Shown: positions 1 to 6,910 of the stretch, in pieces
Numbering within the stretch: position 1 is the stretch's first letter
Layout of the letters: the number at the start of each line of letters is the position of its first letter
Assembly (NCBI GenBank): GCA_043757205.1
Contig: JAYVPU010000308.1
Span: 1-13,501 of the forward strand
From: CANCDA01 sp043757205
Lineage (GTDB): Bacteria; Pseudomonadota; Gammaproteobacteria; Burkholderiales; Burkholderiaceae_C
Direction: 5' to 3'
Length of the DNA stretch: 13,501 nt
Position numbers and translations under genes: made by a program
The notes under the pieces: model-generated
What the model was told of the DNA's origin: nothing
Databases searched by the model: none
Seen by the model: only the letters and a program-made list of their open reading frames with translations

Positions 1-15
1 TCTGCTGGCGAAATT

Positions 16-31
16 GGGGCGTATACGCCCC
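16..31. repeat. Perfect 16-base palindrome
   Basis: GGGGCGTATACGCCCC reads the same on both strands. It could be an operator or the stem of a weak terminator, but only a short, interrupted T-rich stretch follows and no gene can be assigned to it. Function unknown. Confidence 0.4.
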
Positions 32-294
32 TCGTCTTTGATTCATCTTTGACTCCTTTGACTGAACAATAATCTGTCCGCTTCAAAGGGGCAACTTCAG
101 AGAGACTTAAGCGGACTGCTGCTTAGCATCATCCAATTGAGGAACAATTGGCGGGCAGAATCCATCGGGTTACCCAATGGCCCTCCAAAAACCAGAACTA
201 TTGGGGGAAATTGCTGAATGCGCGTGTCAGAAGGACTGATTGCCGAGCTAAAGAGCGCAGTTAGAGCAGCAACCAAAATCAATTACCTTAAATA

Positions 295-362
295 GTCATG
301 AATTCGGCCTCGCCGAAGTTTGGCGGTACTCCGCACGAATTTGGCGAGGCCGAATTCATGAC
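295..362. repeat. 68-base near-symmetric hairpin with perfect 20-bp arms
   Basis: The arms at 295-314 and 343-362 are perfect 20-base inverted repeats, each containing GAATTCGGCCTCGCC or its complement. Between them lie two 8-base flanks that pair poorly (315-322 and 335-342), and then a 4-bp GCGG/CCGC stem (323-326, 331-334) capped by TACT. The result is a long stem, a symmetric internal loop and a short apical stem. There is no T-tract, so it is not an ordinary intrinsic terminator. The integron attC consensus boxes (RYYYAAC/GTTRRRY) are absent. It could be a palindromic repeat family, a MITE-like relic, or a recombination or replication site of the element. Confidence 0.8.
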
Positions 363-377
363 GTAGATGTAACCCAC

Positions 378-560
378 TTAAACACGGTCTGGCGAAACGC
401 CCGACAACTGATAGCAGCAAAACGAAGCTACCGCACGCGTAATTGTGCGCCCATTATGACAAGAAAATTGGGCCGCGCCAACGATTCTGCGCCAGTACTC
501 AGTCTTTCGCGATCGTTTCCGTTGCTCTTCACGATACCAATCCCGGTCTTCTAGCCCCAT
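378..560 (-). CDS. Small hypothetical protein with N-terminal DRDWYRE motif
   Basis: The frame encodes a 60-residue protein beginning MGLEDRDWYREEQRKR. The DRDWYRE/DRDYYRE opening is one I associate with many short, poorly characterised beta-proteobacterial proteins, which is why I accept the frame as real. The start is supported by GGGAGG just upstream of the ATG on the minus strand (561-570), although the spacing to the ATG is short (about 3 bases). Residues 10-26 are very rich in Arg, Lys and Glu. The rest has three cysteines and no recognisable domain, signal peptide or convincing membrane segment. It is shorter than relatives I recall, and the C-terminal half may be degraded by island decay. 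Function unknown. Confidence 0.45.
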   Translation of the reverse strand: MGLEDRDWYREEQRKRSRKTEYWRRIVGAAQFSCHNGRTITRAVASFCCYQLSGVSPDRV

Positions 561-708
561 ACACCTCCCTGATTATTTGATGGGAGTTTATGTCACATCT
601 TGGGCAATTGAGTGCTTAACAGGTCAACGTGACAATACTGACGAATCTTGGCGATGATGAGCGAGCGAAGGCGGGCTAAGTTGTTGATAAATATAGGGTT
701 TTTAGCCC

Positions 709-754
709 ACTTTTAATCCGTTTGTCGTGGGTTCGACCCACGCACGTCCCACCA
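709..754 (+). pseudogene. 3' fragment of tRNA-Lys(UUU): probable attachment-site scar
   Basis: The 46 bases run from the anticodon loop CTTTTAA (710-716, anticodon TTT at 712-714) through a variable segment and a T-arm with GTTCGA (731-736) to the 3' acceptor strand and CCA (752-754). They align without gaps to the 3' half of beta-proteobacterial tRNA-Lys as I remember it, with a minority of mismatches. The 30 bases upstream do not supply a D-arm, a 5' acceptor strand or a pairing anticodon 5' stem, so this is not a complete tRNA. The T-stem has one mismatch in standard register, which suggests drift. A breakpoint at the anticodon loop is typical of tyrosine-recombinase integration. The native terminator follows at 763. 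Confidence 0.6.
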
Positions 755-762
755 AGATACTA

Positions 763-799
763 AGCCCCGTAGCCAAATGGTTACGGGGCTTTTTCTTTG
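763..799 (+). terminator. Strong intrinsic terminator after the tRNA remnant
   Basis: AGCCCCGTAGCC (763-774) pairs with GGTTACGGGGCT (779-790) through 12 pairs including one G-T wobble. The loop is AAAT, and a T-tract follows at 790-799 broken by one C. The orientation fits termination of the former tRNA-Lys gene on the plus strand. It also lies just beyond the trhO stop codon and may slow minus-strand transcripts, although the T-tract on that side is poor. Confidence 0.85.
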
Positions 800-803
800 T
801 TGT

Positions 804-1769
804 TTATTTGGATTCGCTAGGGTTCTTGGAGGGCATTTGCGCCCCCACGTGCGCCTGCCCACGCTGTCGGGCCAAATCTACTTGGCGCTGACGTTCTGCA
901 AAGCCTTGTTTTTGCGCTTCGGTTTTCTGATCGAAGCAGTTCGGGCAGCTCACGCCTTTGACGTAATGCGGGGATTGACGCTCGCCGTCGCCTACCGGGT
1001 GGCGGCATGAGCGGCACAGCTCGTAAGGGCCGGGTTGCAGGCCGTGGCCAACGGACACGCGCTCATCAAACACAAAGCACTCGCCTTCCCACAAGCTCTT
1101 GCCTTGGGGAATCGTTTCCAAGTACTTCAGGATGCCGCCTTCCAGGTGGAATACCTCTTCAAAGCCGAGCTGACGGAGCAGAGCGGTGGATTTTTCGCAG
1201 CGAATACCGCCGGTGCAAAACATGGCGACTTTGGGTTTCTCGCCCTGCGTGGTGTCCAGCGCACCACCTGGGGCCGATTGTTCTGACAGCCACTGCGGCA
1301 AGTCGGCGAAGGTCTTGACATGGGGATCGAGTGCGCCCTTGAAGCTGCCAATCGCCACCTCGTAGTCATTGCGGGTGTCCACCACCACCACCTTGGGGTC
1401 GCTGATCAAGGCGTTCCAGGCCTCGGGTTTGACGTATCGGCCCGCCATTTGCGTGGGGTTGACGTCTGGCACGCCCAGGGTGACGATTTCTTTCTTAAGG
1501 CGCACTTTCATGCGCAAAAACGGCGGCGCATCAGACCAGGATTCTTTGTGCGCCAGATCGCGCAGGCGCGGGTCAGCAAGCAGGTAGGCCAGTACGGCAC
1601 GCACATCAGTCTCGACCCCTGCGATGGTGCCGTTGATGCCTTCTGTCGCCAGCAGCAATGTGCCTTTGATGTGATGAGCATCGCAGACGGTTTGCAATGA
1701 CTGTTTGAGGGAGGGGGTGTCCTGCAGCTCTACAAATTTGTAGAGCGCGGCGGTGAGAAACTTCGACAT
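804..1769 (-). CDS. trhO: tRNA uridine(34) hydroxylase TrhO (YceA family, rhodanese domain)
   Basis: This 321-residue protein belongs to the TrhO/YceA family, which hydroxylates uridine 34 of certain tRNAs, the oxygen-dependent first step to 5-(carboxy)methoxyuridine in the cytoplasm. The N-terminal acylphosphatase-like region carries LLATEGINGTIAG (39-51). The rhodanese domain (about 120-220) contains VVVDTRNDYEV and the active-site loop CTGGIRCEKS, with Cys185 and Cys191. A C-terminal set of cysteines in two CxxC pairs (252/255 and 275/278) resembles a metal-binding site. It begins at an ATG 10 bases after the stop of the DUF4936 gene with no clear Shine-Dalgarno sequence, so translational coupling is plausible. 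It is the last gene of the minus-strand set. Length and motifs are normal for the family. Confidence 0.93.
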   Translation of the reverse strand: MSKFLTAALYKFVELQDTPSLKQSLQTVCDAHHIKGTLLLATEGINGTIAGVETDVRAVLAYLLADPRLRDLAHKESWSDAPPFLRMKVRLKKEIVTLGVPDVNPTQMAGRYVKPEAWNALISDPKVVVVDTRNDYEVAIGSFKGALDPHVKTFADLPQWLSEQSAPGGALDTTQGEKPKVAMFCTGGIRCEKSTALLRQLGFEEVFHLEGGILKYLETIPQGKSLWEGECFVFDERVSVGHGLQPGPYELCRSCRHPVGDGERQSPHYVKGVSCPNCFDQKTEAQKQGFAERQRQVDLARQRGQAHVGAQMPSKNPSESK

Positions 1770-1779
1770 GGGCCGAAGT

Positions 1780-2064
1780 TTAAATCAGGGGGGCAAAAAT
1801 TTCACTGGCTCGTTTGCTGGGCAGCCCCATCTCAAGCGCCAAGCTTTGAATGGCCTGACTCAGCAGGTCGGAGATGCCATCGGGGTGGCGGTAGATTTCC
1901 ATCCAGGTTTGCAAGCCGTCAGCGCTGGCGGGGCGTTGCATGAGTTCAATCTCAAGCAAAGGGTGTCGCACCTGCAATTGAAGTTGGAAGTCGCGCACCC
2001 GTTGCACCCAACTCGCATGCTGAAGGGTTTCAATTTTGTAGTAAACAAACAGGGTTTTATTCAC
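1780..2064 (-). CDS. DUF4936 family protein
   Basis: This 94-residue protein matches the small DUF4936 family of Burkholderiales by eye: an N-terminal LFVYYKI strand, a HPLLEIELMQRP segment and a central QTWMEIY motif (about 53-59), resembling a small ferredoxin-like alpha/beta fold. Family function is unknown. The start codon is GTG at 2062-2064, inside the end of the ubiX frame. The two genes overlap by 8 bases, so translation is probably coupled. No signal peptide or membrane segment is evident. The neighbours ubiX and trhO are on the same strand. Confidence 0.8.
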   Translation of the reverse strand: MNKTLFVYYKIETLQHASWVQRVRDFQLQLQVRHPLLEIELMQRPASADGLQTWMEIYRHPDGISDLLSQAIQSLALEMGLPSKRASEIFAPLI

Positions 2065-2656
2065 GCGAATTTCCCATGCCCGCCCAGCGGTTCACCAAAT
2101 CGGTCTCGATGTCGAACAGGTCCAGACACCGCCCCACCGTGTGGTTCACCATGTCGTCCAGCGTCTTGGGCTTGGCGTAGAAGGCGGGCATGGGCGGCAT
2201 GATGATGGCACCGTTCTCCACTGCCTGCGTCATGCTGCGCAAATGCCCCGCGTGCAGGGGCGACTCGCGCACCATCAGCACCAGGCGGCGGCGCTCTTTG
2301 AGCACCACGTCCGCCGCGCGGGACAGCAGGCTGGTGGTCGTGCCCCAGGCGATCTCGGACAGGGAGCGAATGGAGCAGGGGGCCACCACCATGCCCATGG
2401 TCTTGAACGAGCCTGAGGAGATGGACGCGCCGATGTTCTTGGCGTTGTGCACTTGTCCGGCAAGCGCTTCAACTTCTTTGATGCTGAAATCGGTTTCAGC
2501 AGCCAGGGTGATGCGGGCCGAGTCGCTCATCACCAAATGCGTTTCGATGTCCGTGCCTTGCAGCGCTTGCAAAATGCGCACGCCGTAAATGATGCCCGAC
2601 GCTCCGCTGATGCCAACGATCAAGCGCCGGGGCGTTGTTGCAGCCGCAGGCTTCAT
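2057..2656 (-). CDS. ubiX: UbiX-family flavin prenyltransferase
   Basis: UbiX joins a dimethylallyl group to FMN to make prenylated FMN, the cofactor of UbiD-type decarboxylases. The 199-residue protein has the FMN-binding N-terminus RRLIVGISGASG (10-21), the central REIS-like segment LVLMVRESPLHAGHLRSM, and the C-terminal PPMPAFYAKPKTLDDMV signature. The frame stays open upstream, but the ATG at 2654-2656 is the right start: it places the family N-terminus correctly and overlaps the UbiD stop codon by one base (TGATG), so the two are translationally coupled. The tight pairing with the UbiD gene implies that it supplies that enzyme. It may also serve a housekeeping UbiD elsewhere. Confidence 0.93.
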   Translation of the reverse strand: MKPAAATTPRRLIVGISGASGIIYGVRILQALQGTDIETHLVMSDSARITLAAETDFSIKEVEALAGQVHNAKNIGASISSGSFKTMGMVVAPCSIRSLSEIAWGTTTSLLSRAADVVLKERRRLVLMVRESPLHAGHLRSMTQAVENGAIIMPPMPAFYAKPKTLDDMVNHTVGRCLDLFDIETDLVNRWAGMGNSRE

Positions 2657-4317
2657 CACAGCGCCTTGTTGATCGAGGTGTAGGGCGGGTCTTGGTCCGG
2701 GCGGAACTTGCTCTCGGCCTTGACGTCGTTGCGCTGCTGGCCGTGGCTGATGACGCCGTTTTCCAGGTAACGCCCGGTGGCGGCGCGCTTGGCTGCTTCT
2801 TCCCACTGTGGCAACCAATCACCCAGAGAGTAGCCAAACCAGGGTGCTTGTGGGCGTAATTTCGGCAAACCCAGCTCTTCCCAAATCGCTTTGGAGCGCA
2901 GCATGTAGTCCTTGGTCGGCAGGGCCAGCGGGGGCATGGCGGACTTCATGGTGGCGTCCATCAACAGAGTGGAGTCCTCGTCGCCATCGGCCTCGCGCTT
3001 AGGGCCGTGGCCTTGGCCGCGGTGGTCCAGCGTGCGCACGTCTTCCACCGGGTTCATGCGGTAGGCCATGGCCCACAGCAGGGCGTCGGCGTTGTCGGGG
3101 TCGATATCCTCGTTCACGGCCACGCAAATCTTGCCGCAATCGCCTTTAAAAAATGCTGCACCGTACAGGGCGCGCCAGATTTCGGTCTTGGGTGTGTCGT
3201 TCTCAAAGGTGATCACGGTCACGCGCAAGAGTCCGGTCAAGGGCTCGTGCAGCGACACTTTTTTCACACCGCGAATACCCAGCGCATTTTTCAGGTGGGC
3301 CAAAAACAGCGGCTCGTAAGCCACGCGCTTGATCACGCTGGACTCACTGGGTGCCACTTGGCTCAGGTAAGACGGAATCACGGGCTTGAAGCGGTGCGTG
3401 ATGGCTGTGATGGTCATGGGCAGGTTGAACTCCTCCAGCGCCACGTGGCCGTGTGATTCACCAAACGGCGCTTCGGGCTCCAAAAATTCCAGGTCAATCT
3501 GGCCTTCAATCACGATCTCGGCCTGGGCCGGCACGCGCAGCTTGACCGTGCGGGCCATCGTCACCTCAATCGGCGCACCGGCTAGGCCACCGGCCACGTC
3601 AAATTCATCCACACCAATCGGCAATTTCTGCGGCCCCATAAAGGCCACCAGCGGCGGGCAGCCCAGCACGATGGCGCAAGGCATGGTCTTGTGGCCGGCC
3701 TTTTTCCAGGCTTGGTAGTGCAGGTAGCCGCCAGCGCCGCCGACGCGGGTGGCCATGCGCACCACCAGACGATCCGGTGCCTTCAGTGCGCAGCGGTAAG
3801 TGCCCATGTTTTGCACGCCGGTCACCGGGTCCACCGTGATCACATTGGTGGCGGTGAGGGTGGGCGCGCTGTCAAAACCGGGGGTGGAGATGGGGATGCT
3901 GAGCATGTCCAGGCCATGGCCTTCGCCTTGCAGATTAGCCCCTTCGTGAATAACCTCATGGCACTCGGCGTTATCAACCAATTTCGGGGCGATGGGGTTG
4001 GCAATGGCGTGTGCCCATTTGGCTTGAATCTCGTCCACCGAGCAGCCCATGCCCACGCTGTAAATCTCACGGTTGGCCGCCAGTGCGCCCACCACCACCG
4101 GGATGTCATATTTACGCCCCTGGGCGTTGACGATGTTGGTGAACAAAAATGCCTTGCGCTCGGCCTCGGCCATGCCGCCGACAAACTGCCAGCGCACCAA
4201 GGGGTGCAGCTCGGAGTCTTTGTCGATGGGGTGGTCAATTACTTGGAGCAAGCCTCGACGCTTGAGTTCTTCCAAGTGGGCATGCAGATCGGGATAGCCG
4301 GTGGTGTTTTTGCTCAT
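2656..4317 (-). CDS. UbiD-family (de)carboxylase
   Basis: UbiD enzymes use prenyl-FMN to remove or add CO2 on aromatic or unsaturated acids. This protein is 553 residues from the ATG at 4315-4317. A TTG 13 codons upstream is less likely, and neither start has a good ribosome site. The expected cofactor and catalytic residues are present: Asn170 and Arg175 in NMGTYR, and Glu282 and Glu287 in PEAPFGE, with the spacing of the known Asn/Arg and Glu/Glu sites of fungal ferulate decarboxylase (N168/R173, E277/E282). It looks longer than the roughly 490-520 residues I recall for the family, and the usual glycine/tyrosine-rich stretch after the second Glu reads SHGHVALEEF. I do not think it is necessarily the ubiquinone enzyme; an aromatic or heteroaromatic acid decarboxylase is equally plausible. 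The substrate is unknown. Confidence 0.85.
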   Translation of the reverse strand: MSKNTTGYPDLHAHLEELKRRGLLQVIDHPIDKDSELHPLVRWQFVGGMAEAERKAFLFTNIVNAQGRKYDIPVVVGALAANREIYSVGMGCSVDEIQAKWAHAIANPIAPKLVDNAECHEVIHEGANLQGEGHGLDMLSIPISTPGFDSAPTLTATNVITVDPVTGVQNMGTYRCALKAPDRLVVRMATRVGGAGGYLHYQAWKKAGHKTMPCAIVLGCPPLVAFMGPQKLPIGVDEFDVAGGLAGAPIEVTMARTVKLRVPAQAEIVIEGQIDLEFLEPEAPFGESHGHVALEEFNLPMTITAITHRFKPVIPSYLSQVAPSESSVIKRVAYEPLFLAHLKNALGIRGVKKVSLHEPLTGLLRVTVITFENDTPKTEIWRALYGAAFFKGDCGKICVAVNEDIDPDNADALLWAMAYRMNPVEDVRTLDHRGQGHGPKREADGDEDSTLLMDATMKSAMPPLALPTKDYMLRSKAIWEELGLPKLRPQAPWFGYSLGDWLPQWEEAAKRAATGRYLENGVISHGQQRNDVKAESKFRPDQDPPYTSINKAL

Positions 4318-4401
4318 AGGTAACGAATGAAAAAATTGGGACAACAAAGGTCTCAAACCAAGGGTAAAAGATGGTGATTTCGTGCGCAGCTTACCTCAAA
4401 C

Positions 4402-4427
4402 AAAGCATGAGAAATCCTCATGCTTTT
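4402..4427 (-). terminator. Hairpin overlapping the lysR stop codon, possible terminator
   Basis: AAAGCATGAG (4402-4411) and CTCATGCTTT (4417-4426) form a perfect 10-bp stem with a 5-base loop. On the minus strand it is followed by TTTGTTTG, a short and imperfect T-tract. The lysR stop codon (4418-4420) lies within the stem. It would separate the LysR transcript from ubiD, which starts about 100 bases further on. Confidence 0.5.
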
Positions 4428-5347
4428 GTCTCCATGCCCTGCGCCAAGACGTTGATGGATTGCTCGGTGTCCAAGCCCTCTTGCATGAGCCACTCGCAAA
4501 AAATCTCGACCAAGGGGTTGACCGTGCCCGTCGTCGCGGAGTTGGCGTAGTAGCGACGCTGACGCGCGGCCAGCAAGCCAAAAGGCGTGCACAAGCGCCC
4601 GGCGATGATGTCGTCCGCCACCAAAAACAGCGGTACTAACACCAGGCCCAGGCCCTCAGCCGCTGCTTGCAGGGCGAAATACATCTGTTCAAAACGCAGT
4701 GTGTTGTCGATTTGCAAATCAACCACGCCAGCTTCTGTCAGCCAGGTGGCCCAGCTCAGTGGTTCGGTGTCATAGCCGATCAAGGTATGGTGGGTCAGAT
4801 CAGCGGGTGAGCGCAAGCGCCCGCGCTCCATCAGGTCAGGGTGGCAGACGGGCACAATGGTCTCCGTCATGAAGGGGATGGAGCGAACCTCGACCAGCGG
4901 CTCATCGGCCCCCCGAATCGCGATGTCGTAGCTGTGCTCAGAAAAGTTCACAGGCGCAATCGAGGTGGAGAACTTGATCTCAACATCTGGGCGCTTGCGT
5001 TGAAAGGTGGAGATGCGCGGGATCAGCCAGCGCATGGTAAAAGTGGGCGGCGCGTTGATGCGCAAGGTGGTGGGTGAGGCCTGCTCCAGCAACTGCATGG
5101 CCGTCACCGCGATCCGGTCCAGCGCGGGTGTCACCGCAGTCAAAAAAACGCGGCCGGCCTCGCTGAGCTTGAGTTGCGCTTGGGATCGGCTGAACAGTGG
5201 CGTACCCAGCCAGGCCTCCAAAATCGCCACTTGCTTACTCACCGCACCGTGGGTGACCGACAACTCAACAGCCGCCTTGGTAAAACTCACATGCCGGGCC
5301 GCTGCGTCAAAGGCGCGCACAGCATTCAAGGGGGGGAGTTTTCTCAT
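4418..5347 (-). CDS. LysR-family transcriptional regulator (GcvA-like)
   Basis: This 309-residue protein starts RKLPPLNAVRAFDAAARHVSFTKAA, the typical GcvA-like LysR opening. A winged helix-turn-helix lies at about 5-64 (VTHGAVSKQVAILE recognition region) and a periplasmic-binding-protein-like effector domain from about 92 to the end. It is transcribed divergently from the molybdenum-hydroxylase operon over a shared 187-base region, the classic arrangement in which the regulator controls the divergent genes and itself in response to a pathway metabolite. It could also affect the ubiD-ubiX set downstream on its own strand. Length is normal. The effector is unknown. Confidence 0.92.
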   Translation of the reverse strand: MRKLPPLNAVRAFDAAARHVSFTKAAVELSVTHGAVSKQVAILEAWLGTPLFSRSQAQLKLSEAGRVFLTAVTPALDRIAVTAMQLLEQASPTTLRINAPPTFTMRWLIPRISTFQRKRPDVEIKFSTSIAPVNFSEHSYDIAIRGADEPLVEVRSIPFMTETIVPVCHPDLMERGRLRSPADLTHHTLIGYDTEPLSWATWLTEAGVVDLQIDNTLRFEQMYFALQAAAEGLGLVLVPLFLVADDIIAGRLCTPFGLLAARQRRYYANSATTGTVNPLVEIFCEWLMQEGLDTEQSINVLAQGMETKA

Positions 5348-5380
5348 GGCGGGATGATGGTTGAGTGGGTGCGATGATGG

Positions 5381-5493
5381 AGTGTGAGAAATTCTAAGGC
5401 CGCGTGAATTTTATTGCATCCTTTAAAGTGTGAACTAAGGGAAAATACCACTCTATATCTGAGGAGATTTGCGTGAGACCTAGTGTGAGAAAT
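5381..5493. repeat. Three AGTGTGA direct repeats, candidate regulator sites
   Basis: An identical 12-mer, AGTGTGAGAAAT, occurs at 5381-5392 and 5482-5493. A shorter copy, AGTGTGAA, lies at 5427-5434. Repeat starts are 46 and 55 bases apart, all in the same orientation and confined to the divergent intergenic region. They are candidate binding sites for the adjacent LysR protein; the assignment is inference. Confidence 0.6.
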
Positions 5494-5523
5494 CGTCAGC
5501 CTAGTCATCCCCACCGCTGCGCC

Positions 5524-5531
5524 AAGGAGGT
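5524..5531 (+). promoter_or_regulatory. Ribosome binding site that fixes a TTG start
   Basis: AAGGAGGT is a full anti-Shine-Dalgarno match ending 3 bases before TTG at 5535. It is the reason for choosing this non-ATG start for the FAD subunit. Confidence 0.85.
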
Positions 5532-5534
5532 CAC

Positions 5535-6415
5535 TTGAAAGCTGCCCCCTTTGACTACGTCCGGGTGGACAGCGCCGCACAGGCCCTTGAGCTGCTGACT
5601 GAGCACGGCATGGACGCCAAGCTCATCGCGGGTGGCCAAAGCCTGGTGCCCATGATGGCCATGCGCTTGGCCCGGCCTGCGCTGCTGGTTGATATCAACC
5701 GATTGGTTGAGTTAAAAACACTTAAGCATTCCACCGAGCAGGTCACCACCGGTGCGGGCGTGCGCCAACGCACGCTGGAAGACAACCCCGCTCTGGACGC
5801 CAGCCTGCCCCTGTTGCGCAAAGCCTTGCGCTGGGTCGGCCACGCGCAAACCCGCAACCGGGGCACGGTGGGGGGCAGTTTGGTGCATGCCGATCCGTCT
5901 GCCGAGTTGCCGCTGGCCGCGCTGGTGCTGGGCGCGACGATGCGCATTCAAAGTCAGGGGGAGGGCGAACGCCGCGTCAACGCGCAAGACTTCTTCCTCG
6001 GCCCCATGTTCACCGCCGTGTCTGAGGCTGAATGCCTGATGGACATCCAGTGGCCGGTCTGGCAAGGCCCGCGCATTGCCGCTGCTTTTGAAGAAACCGC
6101 TATTCGCCATGGCGACTTCGCTATGGCCTCCGCCGCTTGTCAGTTGCAAGTCGATGCGAGCGGCGTCCTCACCCGCGCCAGCTTCGGTCTGGGTGGGGTG
6201 GACGGCGCACCCTTGGCCTTTCCCGAACTGGCTAAGCAACTCTGCGGTCAGCGGATGTCGCCTGCGCTGGCGCGAGACCTTGCCCAAGCTGCGGCGAAAG
6301 AGTCCAACCCCGGCAGCGACATCCACGGCACGGCTGAATACCGCCGCCATTTGGCGGGTGTCTTGCTGGCCCGTGCGCTACAGCAAGCTGCGCAAGAAGC
6401 CAGTCAGGTGACATC

Positions 6416-6419
<4 letters not shown>
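5535..6419 (+). CDS. Molybdenum hydroxylase FAD-binding subunit (CoxM/XdhB type)
   Basis: This is the medium, FAD-binding subunit of a xanthine dehydrogenase/CO dehydrogenase-family enzyme. It passes electrons from the iron-sulfur subunit to an external acceptor. The 294-residue protein has the two FAD motifs AGGQS (32-36) and TVGGSLVHADPSAELP (111-126), followed by the CO-dehydrogenase flavoprotein C-terminal domain. It lacks the inserted cysteine loop that binds an extra 4Fe-4S cluster in 4-hydroxybenzoyl-CoA reductase. Translation starts at TTG behind a perfect Shine-Dalgarno sequence. It is the first gene of the operon, and its stop overlaps the next start by four bases (ATGA). Confidence 0.9.

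Positions 6420-6902
<483 letters not shown>

Positions 6903-6910
<8 letters not shown>

Larger units (their letters stand above)
1..708. mobile_element. Probable distal end of a genomic island integrated in a tRNA-Lys gene
   Basis: This stretch has lower G+C and far lower coding density than the rest of the window. It ends exactly where a 3' tRNA-Lys fragment begins (709-754). Tyrosine-recombinase elements that insert into a tRNA gene leave a displaced 3' tRNA fragment at the far end, so I read this as the terminal part of such an element, with the intact tRNA and integrase expected to the left, outside the window. It holds a 16-base palindrome (16-31), a short inverted repeat (133-151), a 68-base hairpin (295-362), one small probable gene (378-560) and, at 561-708, no gene that I can see. 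No integrase or transposase is visible, so the element type is inference. Confidence 0.5.
5348..5534. promoter_or_regulatory. Divergent lysR / catabolic operon control region
   Basis: The 187 bases between the two divergent starts contain the repeated AGTGTGA motif (separate entry), an inverted pair ATTC-N11-GAAT at 5391-5409, and A+T-rich stretches that suit promoters. On the minus strand, TTCACA (5429-5434) and TAAAAT (about 5408-5413) are a candidate -35/-10 pair for lysR with a short 15-base spacer. On the plus strand, TATATC (5454-5459) could be a -10 for the operon without a convincing -35, as expected for an activator-dependent promoter. These promoter assignments are tentative. Confidence 0.6.

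Noticed and set aside
1..72. Plus-strand frame open from the window edge to a TAA, possibly the C-terminus of an upstream gene
   Set aside because: Only 23 codons are visible with no recognisable motif, and a short open frame at an edge is expected by chance.
97..282. Minus-strand open frame of 61 codons starting at TTG
   Set aside because: It starts directly after an in-frame stop, has only a weak AAGG upstream, and resembles no family I know. It lies in low-coding-density island DNA. I cannot support it as a gene.
295..362. Integron attC site
   Set aside because: The inverted repeat has suitable length, but the RYYYAAC and GTTRRRY core boxes are absent and no integrase is in view.
673..754. 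Complete tRNA gene
   Set aside because: The 3' half is convincing, but no D-arm, 5' acceptor strand or pairing anticodon 5' stem can be built from the preceding bases.
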